The position numbers were made by a program, and so were the translations under genes. Source: Symsagittifera roscoffensis (lineage: Eukaryota > Xenacoelomorpha > Acoela > Convolutidae). Taken from it: DNA of 64,000 nucleotides. The stretch covers positions 18,033,802 through 18,097,801 of the forward strand of contig NC_087064.1 in assembly GCF_963678635.1 (NCBI RefSeq). Reading direction: 5' to 3'. Shown here piece by piece: positions 1-11,162 of the stretch (the stretch's first letter is position 1; each line of letters begins with the position of its first letter). The notes beneath the pieces are model-generated. The model saw nothing but the letters and a program-made list of their open reading frames with translations, searched no databases and was not told where the DNA came from.

Positions 1-546
1 TTGATCTTAAATCGAATGCTTTCCTTATTAGGCCTGTACTACACGTGGGGGAATTTGGCAACTATCTATGACAACAGTCGAAAACTAGCTGTACTCGGAG
101 GTCTCCGACTCGTACCCTGGATCCTCATCAAACTCATCCGCAACAAGGGCACCTATGGACGCCTATGGTATCGACACGCCTCCGCGGACCCAGGCAGCGA
201 GCTAGTAGAATTACAGAATACCTGTTTCAGCGTATTCCTTATTTGCAACGTCAGTAACATCACTTACAAAGTTACAGCATGTGATGTGCAACCAGGGTCC
301 GGAAAAGCAGTGCTCTGCTACGTGAAATACCCAATTAGCCGAAAAAAGCTTTGGAACCTGCTAAGTCAGGTGAGACGTGGCGAGAATCCGTCGGCTTCGC
401 ATGAGTTCGAGACGATACCGATTCAAGCGTGCGTGTTTGAGCCGAGAAGACGCGACGCCGGAGTCGCACTATGCGACGGGGAGGAGTTGCCGACCTCCAA
501 AATTGAAATGGGAGTGTTGCCAAAGTTTGCATGCTTAAAATTTTGA
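1..546 (+). CDS. Sphingosine kinase-like lipid kinase, C-terminal (last) exon, partial
   Basis: Open from the window edge to a TGA at 544-546, 181 codons seen and the 5' part cut off. The pattern matches the C-terminal lobe of sphingosine kinases in the DAGK-catalytic lipid kinase superfamily: a hydrophobic segment leading to GTYGRLWYR (residues 50-58), a beta-strand region (75-110), an amphipathic ISRKKLWNLLSQ (112-123), then FEPRRRDAGVALCDGEE with the conserved acidic DGE at 159-161. These enzymes phosphorylate sphingosine to sphingosine-1-phosphate in the cytosol or at membranes. The nucleotide-binding GGDGT half must lie upstream of the window. A GTGAGA at 370 looks like a donor, but the family similarity and high GC continue to the stop, so it is taken as internal. 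Base composition drops sharply to AT-rich after 546. Ceramide kinase or another member of the superfamily is the main alternative. Confidence 0.7.
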   Translation: MILNRMLSLLGLYYTWGNLATIYDNSRKLAVLGGLRLVPWILIKLIRNKGTYGRLWYRHASADPGSELVELQNTCFSVFLICNVSNITYKVTACDVQPGSGKAVLCYVKYPISRKKLWNLLSQVRRGENPSASHEFETIPIQACVFEPRRRDAGVALCDGEELPTSKIEMGVLPKFACLKF

Positions 547-612
547 CGAGAATTCTTGTCTTTGAATTGTCATATAATATTTCCATAATTCAGATAGACC
601 AATTTCTATTGT

Positions 613-618
613 AATAAA
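613..618 (+). promoter_or_regulatory. Poly(A) signal of the lipid kinase gene
   Basis: A canonical AATAAA lies 67 nt after the stop codon of the lipid kinase exon on the same strand, in AT-rich 3' UTR. This supports 1-546 being the terminal exon. Confidence 0.6.
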
Positions 619-669
619 TTTTTTATTGAAAAAATTTTACCATTACAATCGAATTACTAAATCTTCAAG

Positions 670-946
670 CAGGGGACGGATCTAGGATTTTCTCAAGGGG
701 GGAGGGGCGGATTTGCAAAAAATGTTCGAAATTTTTGGTCGACCCTTTTTTCTAAAAAGATTGTTTTGGCCAAATTTTCTGCGCCACAGGCAAAATTTTG
801 AAAAAGCAAAGCCGAAAAAAAAGATGTTTTTAGCCACTTTTTGAAAAACTTTGACCAAACTTACAAAGGGTGGACTCTTTGTGTCGGCAGGGAGTCGAAT
901 CTCTGAAGAAGGAAGCGTCCCCCCCCCCCCCTCAAACCCGCCCCTG
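670..946. mobile_element. hAT-type MITE (277 bp)
   Basis: Starts CAGGGGACGGATC and ends with the inverse CCGCCCCTG, the terminal type common in animal hAT transposons. It is flanked by near-identical 8-bp direct repeats (tcttcaag at 662-669, ccttcaag at 947-954), the size hAT transposases make. It has no coding capacity. A related copy lies at 43678-44012. Confidence 0.85.
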
Positions 947-954
947 CCTTCAAG

Positions 955-2490
955 GATCCTAAAGCAATTACCAAGTTTTTATATTTCTACAATACTTGTC
1001 GTCTAAAAAAGCAAAAGAATCTTACAGCAGAATTTTATCTTAAATATGACAGTTTCCTTTCAGTGATTAAAGCAGCCAAAATACTTCAGCAATTTAAAAA
1101 AAAAGCAAGAGAGCAAACATTAGGTAAACCTGAAATGGATTTGGAGGCCCCTGATTTCTAAGACTGCTTTTTAATGTTAGCTGAAACGCGGCGGTCCTTT
1201 TTTTGAGATTTCGAAAATGTTTGATGCTGTTTGTTTTGTCTGTTAGTTGATTTTTTTAAGTTAACCACAACTTCAAAATTCCAAGACAAGTTCATTTGTT
1301 GTATTTTATACTCGTTTAACTTCCATTAAGAATATACTCGGTCAAGAATTTGGTTACATTAAATTTCTTGTAATTGTATGCACTTTCTATTATCAACTTT
1401 TGTGAATATTAGGACATTTCTGAGAATTATTTTTTATCCAAGCACTTTGGATTGAATTCATTACTTTCTTGGATTGTTTTCATTATAAAGGAACTATATT
1501 CTAGAGTTCTTTTTTTTGGAGCCATTTTTGGTTCCTCAAAGTTTCAAAGGGTTAAAATAAACTGGTTTTGCAATCAGAGTAATTTACCGCAGAGGTGGTG
1601 GGTGAGACAAGAAAAGTGATCTCCTTATCTCAAGTTAACCTAAAACAAGTTTTCCGTGAACAAATTTTCTTACAAACCTCTTTTCTTTGGAAATGTTTTA
1701 TTTATTATTCCGTAACAACTTCCAGAGTCTTTCCCATTTGACCTAGAGGTAACCCCGAAGCCTTTATATCTTAGGTCTGGGGTTCGAAGCTCGGCTGAAC
1801 CTTAATGTTTTTTTTTCCAGTATGTGATGCAATTGAAAATATTTTTTTTTCGGTAAAAATTGAATAGTCGGACTTTTGTTTGTCTGCTCATGTTTTCTCG
1901 TCTTAGTTGCCAAATCACTTGCTCGTGCTGTAAGTAGCTTTCATTGCTGCATCAATTGCAAATGCTGTTGATGCTAGTTTCATTGGAGCCTGAATGACTT
2001 AGAATTTTTTTATTAACACTTTGTTTTCGGCTCAACCGGTGGCTACTCAAAGATTGCCGGCTTAGTTGCACATTACGGATTTTTTTCTACTGTAATCAAT
2101 TTTAATTGTAATTACAAGTCAAAGTGTTATTCTTTGTAGTTTCAAGTGGGACTTAATGATAAATTTTTTTAAATGGAACCACACTGTTCTCTGCTCAACT
2201 TGTGACCACTCAAAGATTGTCGCTTTGTTTCCTCTTTGGAAGTTTTGTTCCGTCGCTAACTAAATATTTAAGAGTCTAGCATCTTTGCCTAGAATGAACT
2301 TCTATCGAGACTTACGAGACTTAATTTTTGTTAGACCTAAAATTTTTTAAACATTTTCATTTTTCGACTTCTTATTTTTCTTACGTTAGTTGTATCAACT
2401 GTTTTTGACTGCTTGTGAAGCGTAAAAACAACCCTCCCCTCCTAAAAAACGCAAAAACTAAACGCTTACCAACAAGGAGCCCAACTAAAG
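955..2490. other. Gene-free intergenic stretch
   Basis: AT-rich DNA without a credible coding frame. The only structured piece recognised is the tRNA-like module at 1736-1802. Confidence 0.6.
1736..1802 (+). repeat. tRNA-like module (SINE-like head), plus orientation
   Basis: TGACCTAGAGGTAA resembles a pol III box A and GGGGTTCGAAGC about 45 nt later resembles a box B. The acceptor stem cannot be completed, so this is read as a degraded tRNA-derived element and not a tRNA gene. Related modules in the opposite orientation occur at 4232, 37100, 38640, 48868, 53143 and 63433. Confidence 0.5.
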
Positions 2491-3910
2491 CTGAAGACAA
2501 CAAGGGGCCCAACTAAAGCTGAAGGTGCGTGCGTGTTTGATATTATTTGATTTTTATACGCTGACGCGGGACGAAATGCGTAATTTCAAAAGTTGGATTT
2601 TCTCCAAAACCTTAACTGATTTTCTACTTAAAAAGTCAGAAGAACGAAAACTTTTGGTTATTGATATTTATTCAAGGACTTAATATCTTTGATAAAAAAA
2701 TTATGGTTCCGCAATTTCAACAGGAAAAATTCTCGCAACAGGTTCTTTCGATTGAATTTTTCATCTCAGACTTGACAGAGTAGTTGTTTAGAAAATTTCA
2801 AAAGTTTTCTAGAAAATGGTGGGGGTCAAAAATTGTCCTTTTCAAAAGAGCGGTTGAGGTCAAAAGTTTTCCTTTTGAAAAAAAAACAGGTCGTGGCCGC
2901 TAAAGTAGAGAAGATTCTCAAAACTGGGTTTTTCGATTGAACACTTATCCTGAGAATAGGCACAGTAGTTTTTGAGTAAAAAACGATCAAAGTTTCAAAA
3001 CTGTGACTTGTTTAAAAGCCATGACTTCAAAAAAAGAATTGGACGTGGGCAATTATAAAGGTCGGGGTTCAACAACCTGTGGTTCCGATTAAGCCTATAT
3101 CAGATTCGATAGGACAGTTTTAGGGACAGTCGAAAAGACAGTAGAAAAATTCTACTTTCGAGAATCATAACTTCTTGTTTAAAACATTTGGGCGTAGCCG
3201 TTTATGCCGAAGATAAATACGCAACCTGCAATTTCGATTGAACCTAAAACTCAGATTTGGGAGAATAGTTCTCGAGAAAAGTTTAAAAACGGTCAAAAAA
3301 ATCAAAAAATTTACTTTTCCGAGTGCCATAACTTTAAATATTAAAAATTTGGGTGTCGTTGCGCAAGCAAAAAAAATGTCCACAACCCGTATTTTGGATT
3401 GACCCAAAATCTCAAATATGGGAGAGTAGTTTTTGAGAATATTCCAAAAGTTAAGAAAAGGGTCAAAAATTCAAATTTTCCGAGGACGATGCCTTTTTTC
3501 TTAAAAAAAATTGTGAATGGCAGCTAATGCAGGGTGGCTTCTCAATACCCGTTATCAACTACAAACCGACTATCTCAGATTTCAAAAGTTGATTTTCAGG
3601 AGAAGTCAAAAAGATTCAAAAAACGGTCAAAAATCAAAAAATTGACTATTCTGAGGGCCATAACTTTTTGTGCAACAAAAACTAGTCGTAGCCGTTTATG
3701 CAGAGGACTTTTTGAAATCCGACCGTTCACTGAAAACAAAATTTCAGATTTCAGAGTGAAATTTTTGAGTAACAAAAAATCAAAATCAGGGGTCAAATAA
3801 TTTTCAACCGATTTTTTGAAGGCTGTAAAGAGTAAAAAAAAGACAAGGATTAAAAAAAGAGACCAAATTATTTCCTTGATAGTCATTGTTTTTATCAACT
3901 TTTGCAATAA
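2490..3910. repeat. Degenerate ~165-bp tandem repeat array, locus 1 (family S2)
   Basis: A recurring unit has the form: ...GTCAAAAA..., a ..TTGACTTTTCCGAGGGCC.. block, 'cataactt', then 'cgtagccgcttatgcagag' and 'attgaacccaaaatctcag'. It repeats at about 165-bp steps (landmarks near 2890, 3050, 3195, 3360, 3525, 3690). The left border has the hairpin-prone word ggcccaactaaagctgaag (2502-2525), also seen at 52118-52142. Similar arrays lie at 35290-36130, 37490-38250 and 52170-52860. Short open frames here come from the repeat. Confidence 0.65.
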
Positions 3911-4231
3911 GTGAAAAAAAAATTCCGAAGGGTCTCAAAAAATTTTAAGCAAGTATACCAAGCCAGACATCTGAATTTCAAATTAACAAGTGATCAAAAA
4001 TTACGAAGCGGGACAAAGCCGAAATTCTTTGAGCAGACACCAGATGAGCCGGAAAAAAATGATTTTTTAAAAAAAGTTGTAAAGTTTTAAATCCCCGCTG
4101 AAAATACAATCAACAACACTTGAAACTAACATGATATTTGCTAACAGCACAAAAAAAATTTGTGATGTGGCAACTAAGCCGACAAAACTTGAGCAGATAG
4201 AAAGTCTGAGAAACACTGAAAAAAAAAACAA

Positions 4232-4312
4232 GATCCGACCGTGATTCGAACACGAGACCTTAAGATATAAAGGCGGCGTTACCTAGGCCAATTCCGAAGG
4301 AACCTGAAAGAT
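4232..4312 (-). repeat. tRNA-like module (SINE-like head)
   Basis: On the minus strand, TGGCCTAGGTAAC (box A-like) is followed by a T-arm that pairs perfectly, CGTG-TTCGAAT-CACG (box B). Flanks lack a tRNA acceptor stem. Interpreted as a tRNA-derived dispersed repeat. Confidence 0.6.
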
Positions 4313-6664
4313 GTTAGATTCAAACTGGACAATTGGAAAAGAGTATTGAACGCAAGGAAAGTGAAAAATTTTCCCGAAATTCAAACTAATAGATGTCCTT
4401 AAAGCTCTTTGAACTTGTAAAACAATGTATGATGGACTTTTTTGTTAAAATTAACCCTATTTGAGAAAACTGGACCAATAGGAAAATATTTTATTTCTCG
4501 GGGAAATCTGATAATTAATTTCAATTTTCGAAATTAGAAGTCGATCACGTTTTTGTGATTTTTACAATTTTGCTGTTCGATAGTGGAGTTTGCTTTCCTT
4601 TTTACAATAGAAATGCACTGAATTTAAAAACAAATCACAAGTCAAACCGCGAAAAAACAAAATTGAGCGTAAACAAACTTTAAGACTTCTTCCTGAAAAA
4701 AAATCAGCAAGACTTACATAAGAGTACTCACTGCGTTCATTTAATAATAAGAGTACTCGCTTAATAATCAAGCAAGCTTAAAATTAGTAGGAAAAATTGT
4801 TTACGGAAAAAAGTCTATTTTCCCGATTGGAAAACACTTGTTTTTATAAAATAATGAACAAATGCAAAAAAAAAAATAAAAACTAATATTTGTAAAGTGA
4901 TATGTAATTATAGCCGACAGACAATTGGAAAAACGACCATGAACTCAAGGAAACCAAGAAGAGTATTGTTTTTTTTCTGTAAGACTTTGAATTGAACAGA
5001 AAATCAAAAATACCTTATTGCGCTTTCAATTTTAAATCTTTGTTTTGAGCTTTTTGAGAACACTGAATCTAAATGTAATTCTTTACTTCCAATTGAAGCT
5101 ACAAATTGAAATGCTCTATCAGATTTTATTAAGTTGTGCTTGAACCAGTTGCACTTTTGCAGCTGAAGGTTGTATTTTGCCTTGGAAAAAATCGGGAAAA
5201 AACAGCATGAGTAAATATCACAATTTTTTCCTTAAAATATAGCCAACAGTTGAAAAACAATCAATGAGCGCAAGGACACAGAAAACAAACAGACCTGTTT
5301 TTGATCAAACTTCAACTTTCGAAATTCAAAATAAAAAACAAATGAATGTAGTTTTTCTGCTAGGTTGATAAAAGGATCGACGTAAAAAAATTGAGGCATA
5401 TTAGACAGTAATAGTAATATAGACAAATTGGCCGAAAAATTTTGTTGAAAACAGACTTAAAAAAATTACAAAAAAAAATAATTTTTTTTTAAAGAAAAAT
5501 TTTCTGAAAAATATTTTTAAAAGTTTTTTCAGTCATTTTCCTGCAAAATTTTTGTCTAATTTGCCTCAATACTATTACTGTCTAATATGCTTTAATTATA
5601 TTCTAATGTCAGATGCTTTTATCACACCAAGCAGAAAAATTACATTAATTGTAAAAAAAAACTTTCTAAACGGTAGTTTTCTAAAGACTATGGTCGGAAC
5701 TAAATTGCCAATATGAAGCTTAAAAAACTCCAAAAACTAGTTTTAATTGCCTAAAAATTAAGTTTTAAGGTCTTATATTAGGCATACTTCAGCTGTTGTA
5801 AGCCTGCTTGCTCGCTTCACTCGCTCGAATTAACAAGAAAAAGCAAAAGTTTCAAACCGGTTTTTCTCGAAACTAGGAATTTTTTTTTGCAATTTTTTAA
5901 ATAAGGTTCGAAGCACGACTGAAGGGGGCTTTAATAGGATATATATATAACTCAACCCAGTCTGATCTTTATTTGTGGTACCTGGTTTTAAGAGGAAAAC
6001 AAAAAAAAACTAAACCGCACTCGAATTCTAAGTTCCTCCCCATGTTCAATGGTCGGAACAATTACCAGTCAGCATGAATTTTTTTTAATTGAGTGGATAT
6101 AACTTTAGTTAAGTGGAAAACCTCTCAAGGAATAAGCGAATTGTGGGAGAAAAATTAATTCGTTTTACAACACTAACTTCGCTTGTATCAATATAGATGG
6201 ACTTTCCGAAAGTCAAATGCTCAAACTAGAATCAAATCACACCTTTTTTTTAACGAGCGTTAATTTTTTACGGTGCCTTTGGCGTCACTATACATTAACT
6301 CCAAGGAAATCGAACGCCGAAAAACGCAGTTATCTAATCACACCATCCCAAAAAAATTTTAAGCTTTATTTCTCAGTTTTTTTCAAAACTATAGTAACTA
6401 AGTAAAAAGTGGATTATCAGAAAGCTTGAAAAACAGAAATGTCAAACAAAAATTTTGATGAAAATCTATCAAAAACTGCCCGTCATTAGTCGGTTCATGA
6501 TGCCTCAATACAATAGTGTTGATACACTGCAATATGCTAGTCAACATATCACCACTAAAACAATGAATTTATTTAAAAGGGTGAATTACAAAACGTGAGA
6601 TATGATTTATAACATCAAAAGGAGATTAAGTTCACGCAATCATCATGTATGAGCTGAAATCATT
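4313..6664. other. Gene-free, repeat-derived intergenic stretch
   Basis: No credible coding exon. Contains fragments of the GAGTCAATGAACG-bounded family (near 4690-4750, 4915-4960, 5240-5280), a foldback element (5393-5595), and near 5800-6060 a segment shared with 13240-13500, 21280-21540, 34420-34600 and 54120-54380. Confidence 0.5.
5393..5595. mobile_element. Foldback MITE-like element (~200 bp)
   Basis: Inverted repeats: GCATATTAGACAGTAATAGT at the left end and its reverse complement at the right, continuing imperfectly about 60 bp inward. The core ATTAGAC..TAA word is shared with the ends of the hAT-like element at 26106-26569. No coding capacity. Confidence 0.6.
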
Positions 6665-6936
6665 TCATCTAGATTTAGCTAAAGAGTACGATTTGAGAGA
6701 CATTTGGTTGTACTGGTAGTCCTGGTGTGACTTTCCACTGTAGCAGTCTAGTTCTGGGATGCATCTACACAAAACTACCTTTTCTTCTATCTGTCTGGCA
6801 ATTGTCCGAGTGTGGGACACTTCAGTAAGAGTGACTCTACAGTTGGCTTGGTGGTAGTGGTAGGTCAGAGTAGAATCAACTGAGTTCTCCATGCTAGTGG
6901 CCCATTTCTGCATCAGGTCCGTCTCTATACTTCTGC
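6665..6936 (-). CDS. TAFA-like protein, exon 2 (terminal coding exon)
   Basis: Open frame from an acceptor (ttgatgtctag at 6937-6947) to TGA at 6665-6667, 272 nt, GC content well above its flanks. Joined to exon 1 (11163-11427 or 19189-19453), the phases agree exactly (phase 1, G|GC = Gly), giving a 178-residue protein. This exon encodes CRVTLTEV (Cys121), then HTRTIARQIEEK and VLCRCIPELDC (Cys145, 147, 153). The RTIARQ and IEE..CxC words resemble the start of the TAFA/FAM19A chemokine-like domain (RTIARQ in TAFA5, IEER...CxC in TAFA1-4). Only four of the ten TAFA cysteines are present, so either the domain is divergent or a further exon is missed; gt at AAAAG|GTAGTT would be a possible internal donor. 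Assignment is by eye and tentative. Confidence 0.55.
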
Positions 6937-8379
6937 CTAGACATCAATCAAATGCAGTATGAATTTGCCATACTAAGCAGCATCACTTTACAATGCGCTC
7001 ATCATTTCATTTTTGTTAATTTATAAATCGGTTTTTAAAAAATTCTTTAAAATGTGTATATTTTGGTAAGTGCTATGAGCCAGTGTTTTGAAAAAGTTTT
7101 GAATAATTATGAAACTGTCTGGTAACACAGGTTTTCCAATTATCAAAAACCAAATTTCATCCTTCTGATCACTAAAAAATTTGGATCTCGGTTGCACTTT
7201 CTGGTACACCTGAACAACCGAACGTCAATACTTTTAAGACAGACTTCAATATCAAGACCTCAATACAATCAACTACGTTTTTCATCGAACAAAACAACTA
7301 AGGCGGAAAAAATTGCGCCGAGAAAGCGAACGATTGGTTCTCATTATAGAGAAACAAAATTTACTAAATGATAAAACGGTTGGTTCTCGTGTAAGTATGT
7401 GGAATTAACTAGTCAGTTTAGATAAGAATGGCCTAGCGTTGGTTTTGGCTCAAGGAACGGCTAAAATGCGGTGAAAGTCGATTTTTATCTCACCAATAAG
7501 ATACACAATTCGGGCCCCAATGAGATAAACGATTCATCTATAACTTACGCCCCAAGTTTTGATGGATTAACCAAAAGACTGAAAGTAGTCGAAAAATGCA
7601 GATCCCGGAATTGGTCGATGAAGTCCGAACGTTTTCGGGATTTTAAATAATATTGTGCATGTGCAGTAGTGCCCCCGGTATAGTACGCTATAGGGGGATA
7701 TCTGCTGTGACCAATGATTTAAAAATCCCAAACTTTTAGAAAAATCGATTTTAAACAAATCTTAAATCAGACCAATCTTAGATTTCTGATAAGATCTTGC
7801 AAATAAGAATCTAAATTTTAACAAGGAATCAGTAGCTTTGCAAGTAGCAGAGAATATACTACAACAATTATTCATGAAAACAAAATGAAAAAAAATTTGA
7901 AAACAAAAAAAAAAAAAGCTTTTTTTGCAGAAATCTTTCTACTTTTCTTTAAAATCAACTGAATTAGGTGAAAAAAAGCAGGAATAATTGGCAATTTAAC
8001 GCTGAAATTGTGAAAATCAAGTCATACTGTTTTTTTCTTCATTAGCCGGAAAACCAACAAATTTATTCAGAACAGTTTTTCTCGACGCTCTTTTCAGACA
8101 GCTTTTTCGATATTTTTTTTCGAATCGGATTTGTGCACGAAAGCTTTGATATGATACCACACTTAAGCCCCTTTTTCCTCAAATTTTCTATGAGAGAGTC
8201 AAAAGTCGACGGATTAAAAAAATAGTCCTACGCAATAGTTCTTTTCCACCATCGGATCAACAAAATGCGAAATATGCGTTTTTTTGAACAGGTGGAGAAA
8301 AAAGTAAGGCAACTAGAGACTTTCAAAACAAAACATGAAACAAAAATCTTCGAAAAAATACAAATCAAATTTGTAACTA
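6937..8379. other. Intron of the TAFA-like gene
   Basis: AT-rich, without coding signal. Holds the palindrome at 7637-7729 and otherwise nothing recognised. Confidence 0.45.
7637..7729. repeat. Imperfect palindrome, arms ~43 bp
   Basis: Left arm begins gggattttaaat and ends gcccccggtatag; the right arm ctataggggg...aaaatccc is its imperfect reverse complement around a tacg centre. It could form a long hairpin in DNA or RNA. No coding content; likely a small foldback element inside the intron. Confidence 0.55.
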
Positions 8380-9652
8380 CTATGTTATTTTTTAACGCAT
8401 ATTGTGATTTACCTAATCATTTTCTGCAAAAATCATAAGAAGGGACAAAAAATATGAAAAAAAAACTTTCAAAACCTGTTTGTTTAAAGCTCCAATTGAA
8501 AAATCTTAAACAGTTTTTGCAAAAACTGCTAAACCGCGCGAAAAAAATTGATCTCAAGTTGCATCTCTGCATAAAGAAATGAAAATAACTTTTATATTCC
8601 GGATCAACAATGTACGAAATTAATTCCTCTGATATAAGAGTCTCGCTTCGCTGTCTATCGAATTTAATTTTTTTTTCTGTTATATAACGTCATAACGTGT
8701 TGTTTTCACACAAGGAAAAATATTAAGGTTTCAAAGAGATTATTTTTTGAGTTTTTAATATTATTCGGTTCTTCTCCGGTATAATGAGCTAGTGATCAAA
8801 AAAAATTATTATGATTGCTTTTTAGTTAAGAGCCAGCTAGTTTGAGGGTAATATTAAGACTGAACGCTATCTAATTCCTATGACGTAATTGAGAGGAACT
8901 TCGGATTTTCCGCGTAACATAAACTAGGCTTCGCTAGTTGTAGTCGAGCAACCGTTACTTGAACTTCAATCAAGTCTTTTTGTGCAGCGTTGAGAAATGG
9001 TTTTAAATTTAGTCGTTTTTGATAGAGTTCATAGGGCGACATTTTGTCAGTTTTCTTCTTAGTCTACCGAATTAGAATGTCGTTTCAATTCAGTTTATTA
9101 TTTATACATTTCAGCTATTATTAACTAAACTAGTGGAAAAAATTTTGCTCAGATTTTGTGTTTCACTCTGGAAAGCCTTTTTTAAAGACCATTTTTGACA
9201 ACATATACTATGAATTTAAAAAAAATTATTATGTCAGTGAAAAATCTCCAATCTGCAAAAGAATCAAAATATTAAAGATTAGCCAGTTTATTCTTTCTCT
9301 GAAAAAAAAACAATTGTCACTATTCGCAAAAAATTTGCCAACCGCGTGAAATTGTAAGAAACCAGCTTAATTCAGAATTTTTCTAAAATATCTGGACTAT
9401 TTTTTGCTCAATAGAAATCACACATAGTTGTAGATGAACCTCAAGCTTTCCTGAGCCTCAAATTACATAGATTGGGCCAAATTAAGTAAATATTGGAAGA
9501 TTTAAACCGATCACTATATGAACAAACAGTTCAAACCTCTATGTAACATAATTTCTATTATTGAAATTTCTGAAAAATAACAATATTATCTGCCCCAGAA
9601 TGACCAAGTCAAGATCCTCCACCCCAGCATTTAACTTGAATTAAGTTTGCTA

Positions 9653-10241
9653 CAGTGCTGGTTTAAATTAACCGGACAAAACGCGTTAAACTTGAAATTT
9701 AAAACGCGTTTTTCTCAAATTGGGTCGAATTTAGGAGAAAAATTTATGAAGACAAAACTTGCTCAAAATTTTAGCAGAATTATTATGGTGTTATTTGTTT
9801 TGAGAAATTCGGGCCCAAAATTTTACCCCAAAAATTGGTCATTTTAGCTTTTCTTAGTTAATCAAAAATTACGCCAAAAGCACCCAGTCGATCACAGACA
9901 TAATTAGATCAAAATGAGCCCCTTAAGTAGTCCAACAAACTTTAAGAAGATTATATTCCCCAAAAAATTGTATAAATTAATTTATTTTTGTTTGATAGAC
10001 AAAAAGGTCGTTTTACTATAAAATACCAACTTTTTATTTAAAAACAATTTTTAAACGGTTTGCAAATTTTTTTTTGGAGAATATCCCTTTTGGGCCCGAA
10101 TTTTGCAAAACAAATTACACCATATTAGTTCTGCTGAAATTTAAAGCAAGTTTTGTCTTCTAAACTCAACCCAGTTTGAGAAAAACGCGTTTTAAATTTC
10201 AAGTTTAACGCGTTTTGTCCGGTTAAATTAAATCAGCACTG
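9653..10241. mobile_element. Tc1/mariner-type foldback MITE (589 bp)
   Basis: Begins CAGTGCTG and ends CAGCACTG, each flanked by TA (651-652 and 10242-10243), the target preference of Tc1/mariner. Long inverted repeats of about 170 bp share AACCGGACAAAACGCG near the tips. No transposase frame. Its twin in copy 2 is 17771-18360, and a half copy ends at 45237. Confidence 0.85.
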
Positions 10242-10319
10242 TATGAGCTGCAAAAAGTGCTCGATTAGGATTAGCTGAAAATTCCAGCTTAGAATCAAGC
10301 TTGAAAACAATTTATTATT

Positions 10320-10979
10320 ACGCAGAGGCGAAGCTGCGCTTCAAAAACACTTGCGAGAACACAACCAAAAAGTAACTCTATCAAATACAATAGTAGAAAA
10401 AAGCCTCGAGTTGACAAAAACTCAGCTACATTATGGATTTGAATCTGCGACCTACTGCAATCAAGAGGTTTTGAGTCTCACGCACTTGAGTCTCATCCAC
10501 TCAGCCACGCAAGCTTAACAACCGTCAAACACTAGTCACGAAAAAAGCAGCTACATATGCTAATCACCTGCCAATGCCATTCAGCAAAACAAGCACCAAA
10601 TACAAACAGACTCAAATTTGAATGTACTAATATGAATATAACAAACTGACGGAATCTACACTAACTGTGCATGTACCAAATTGTAACACATAAAGCCACA
10701 TTATGTATGAATTATGCATTTCAAAAAATTGTGAGGTATATTTTCTGAAATTGAGTTTTCATTAATCGTATATTGTTTGAAACAAATCACTTTTTTCGGT
10801 TCATTTGATGAATTAAAAATGCATCAATTGTGTTAAGTTATAACTATTCGAATGTCGAAGCACATGCTATCAAAAAGCTGTAAAGGTGCCCACCACTATT
10901 TGGGTGACGTACCAATTTTTGCGACTTAGGTTGGGAAAAAAGGTTCGTAGTACTATTACACTCGCTTCGCAAGTGTAAT
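10320..10979 (-). repeat. Hairpin-bounded tRNA-like element, family T1 (long form)
   Basis: Left end has the fold-back GCGAAGCTGCGCTTC; right end has the hairpin ACACTCGCTTCGCAAGTGT. A tRNA-like module on the minus strand lies between them (10436-10516), with a perfect box A word TGGCTGAGTGG and a box B-like GATTCAAATCC. A near-identical copy is at 18439-19006, and relatives are at 25925-26749, 45780-46129, 46520-47148 and 60430-60772. Confidence 0.65.
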
Positions 10980-11162
10980 TGTAAAATAACATCTCCCTCT
11001 GCTTTTGGGATGTTAATAAGCTTGAAATATTCTAATCGTTGCAACTGGTCTGGACGTTTTTTTTACAATAGTTTTACGTGTGTACAACTAGAAGTTTCAG
11101 GAGTTACTTATCTATATTTCAGTCCCCTCCGGGGTCTGAAAAAAAGCAATAAATCAGCCTAC

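Noticed and set aside
369-371. CAG|GTGAGA in the lipid kinase exon as a splice donor
   Set aside because: The frame downstream keeps the lipid kinase pattern (FEPRRRDAGVALCDGEE) and high GC up to the stop and poly(A) signal, so the site is probably not used.
3596-3907. Minus-strand ~100-codon open frame
   Set aside because: Lies within the S2 tandem repeats, is AT-biased low-complexity sequence, and has similar frames in other arrays.
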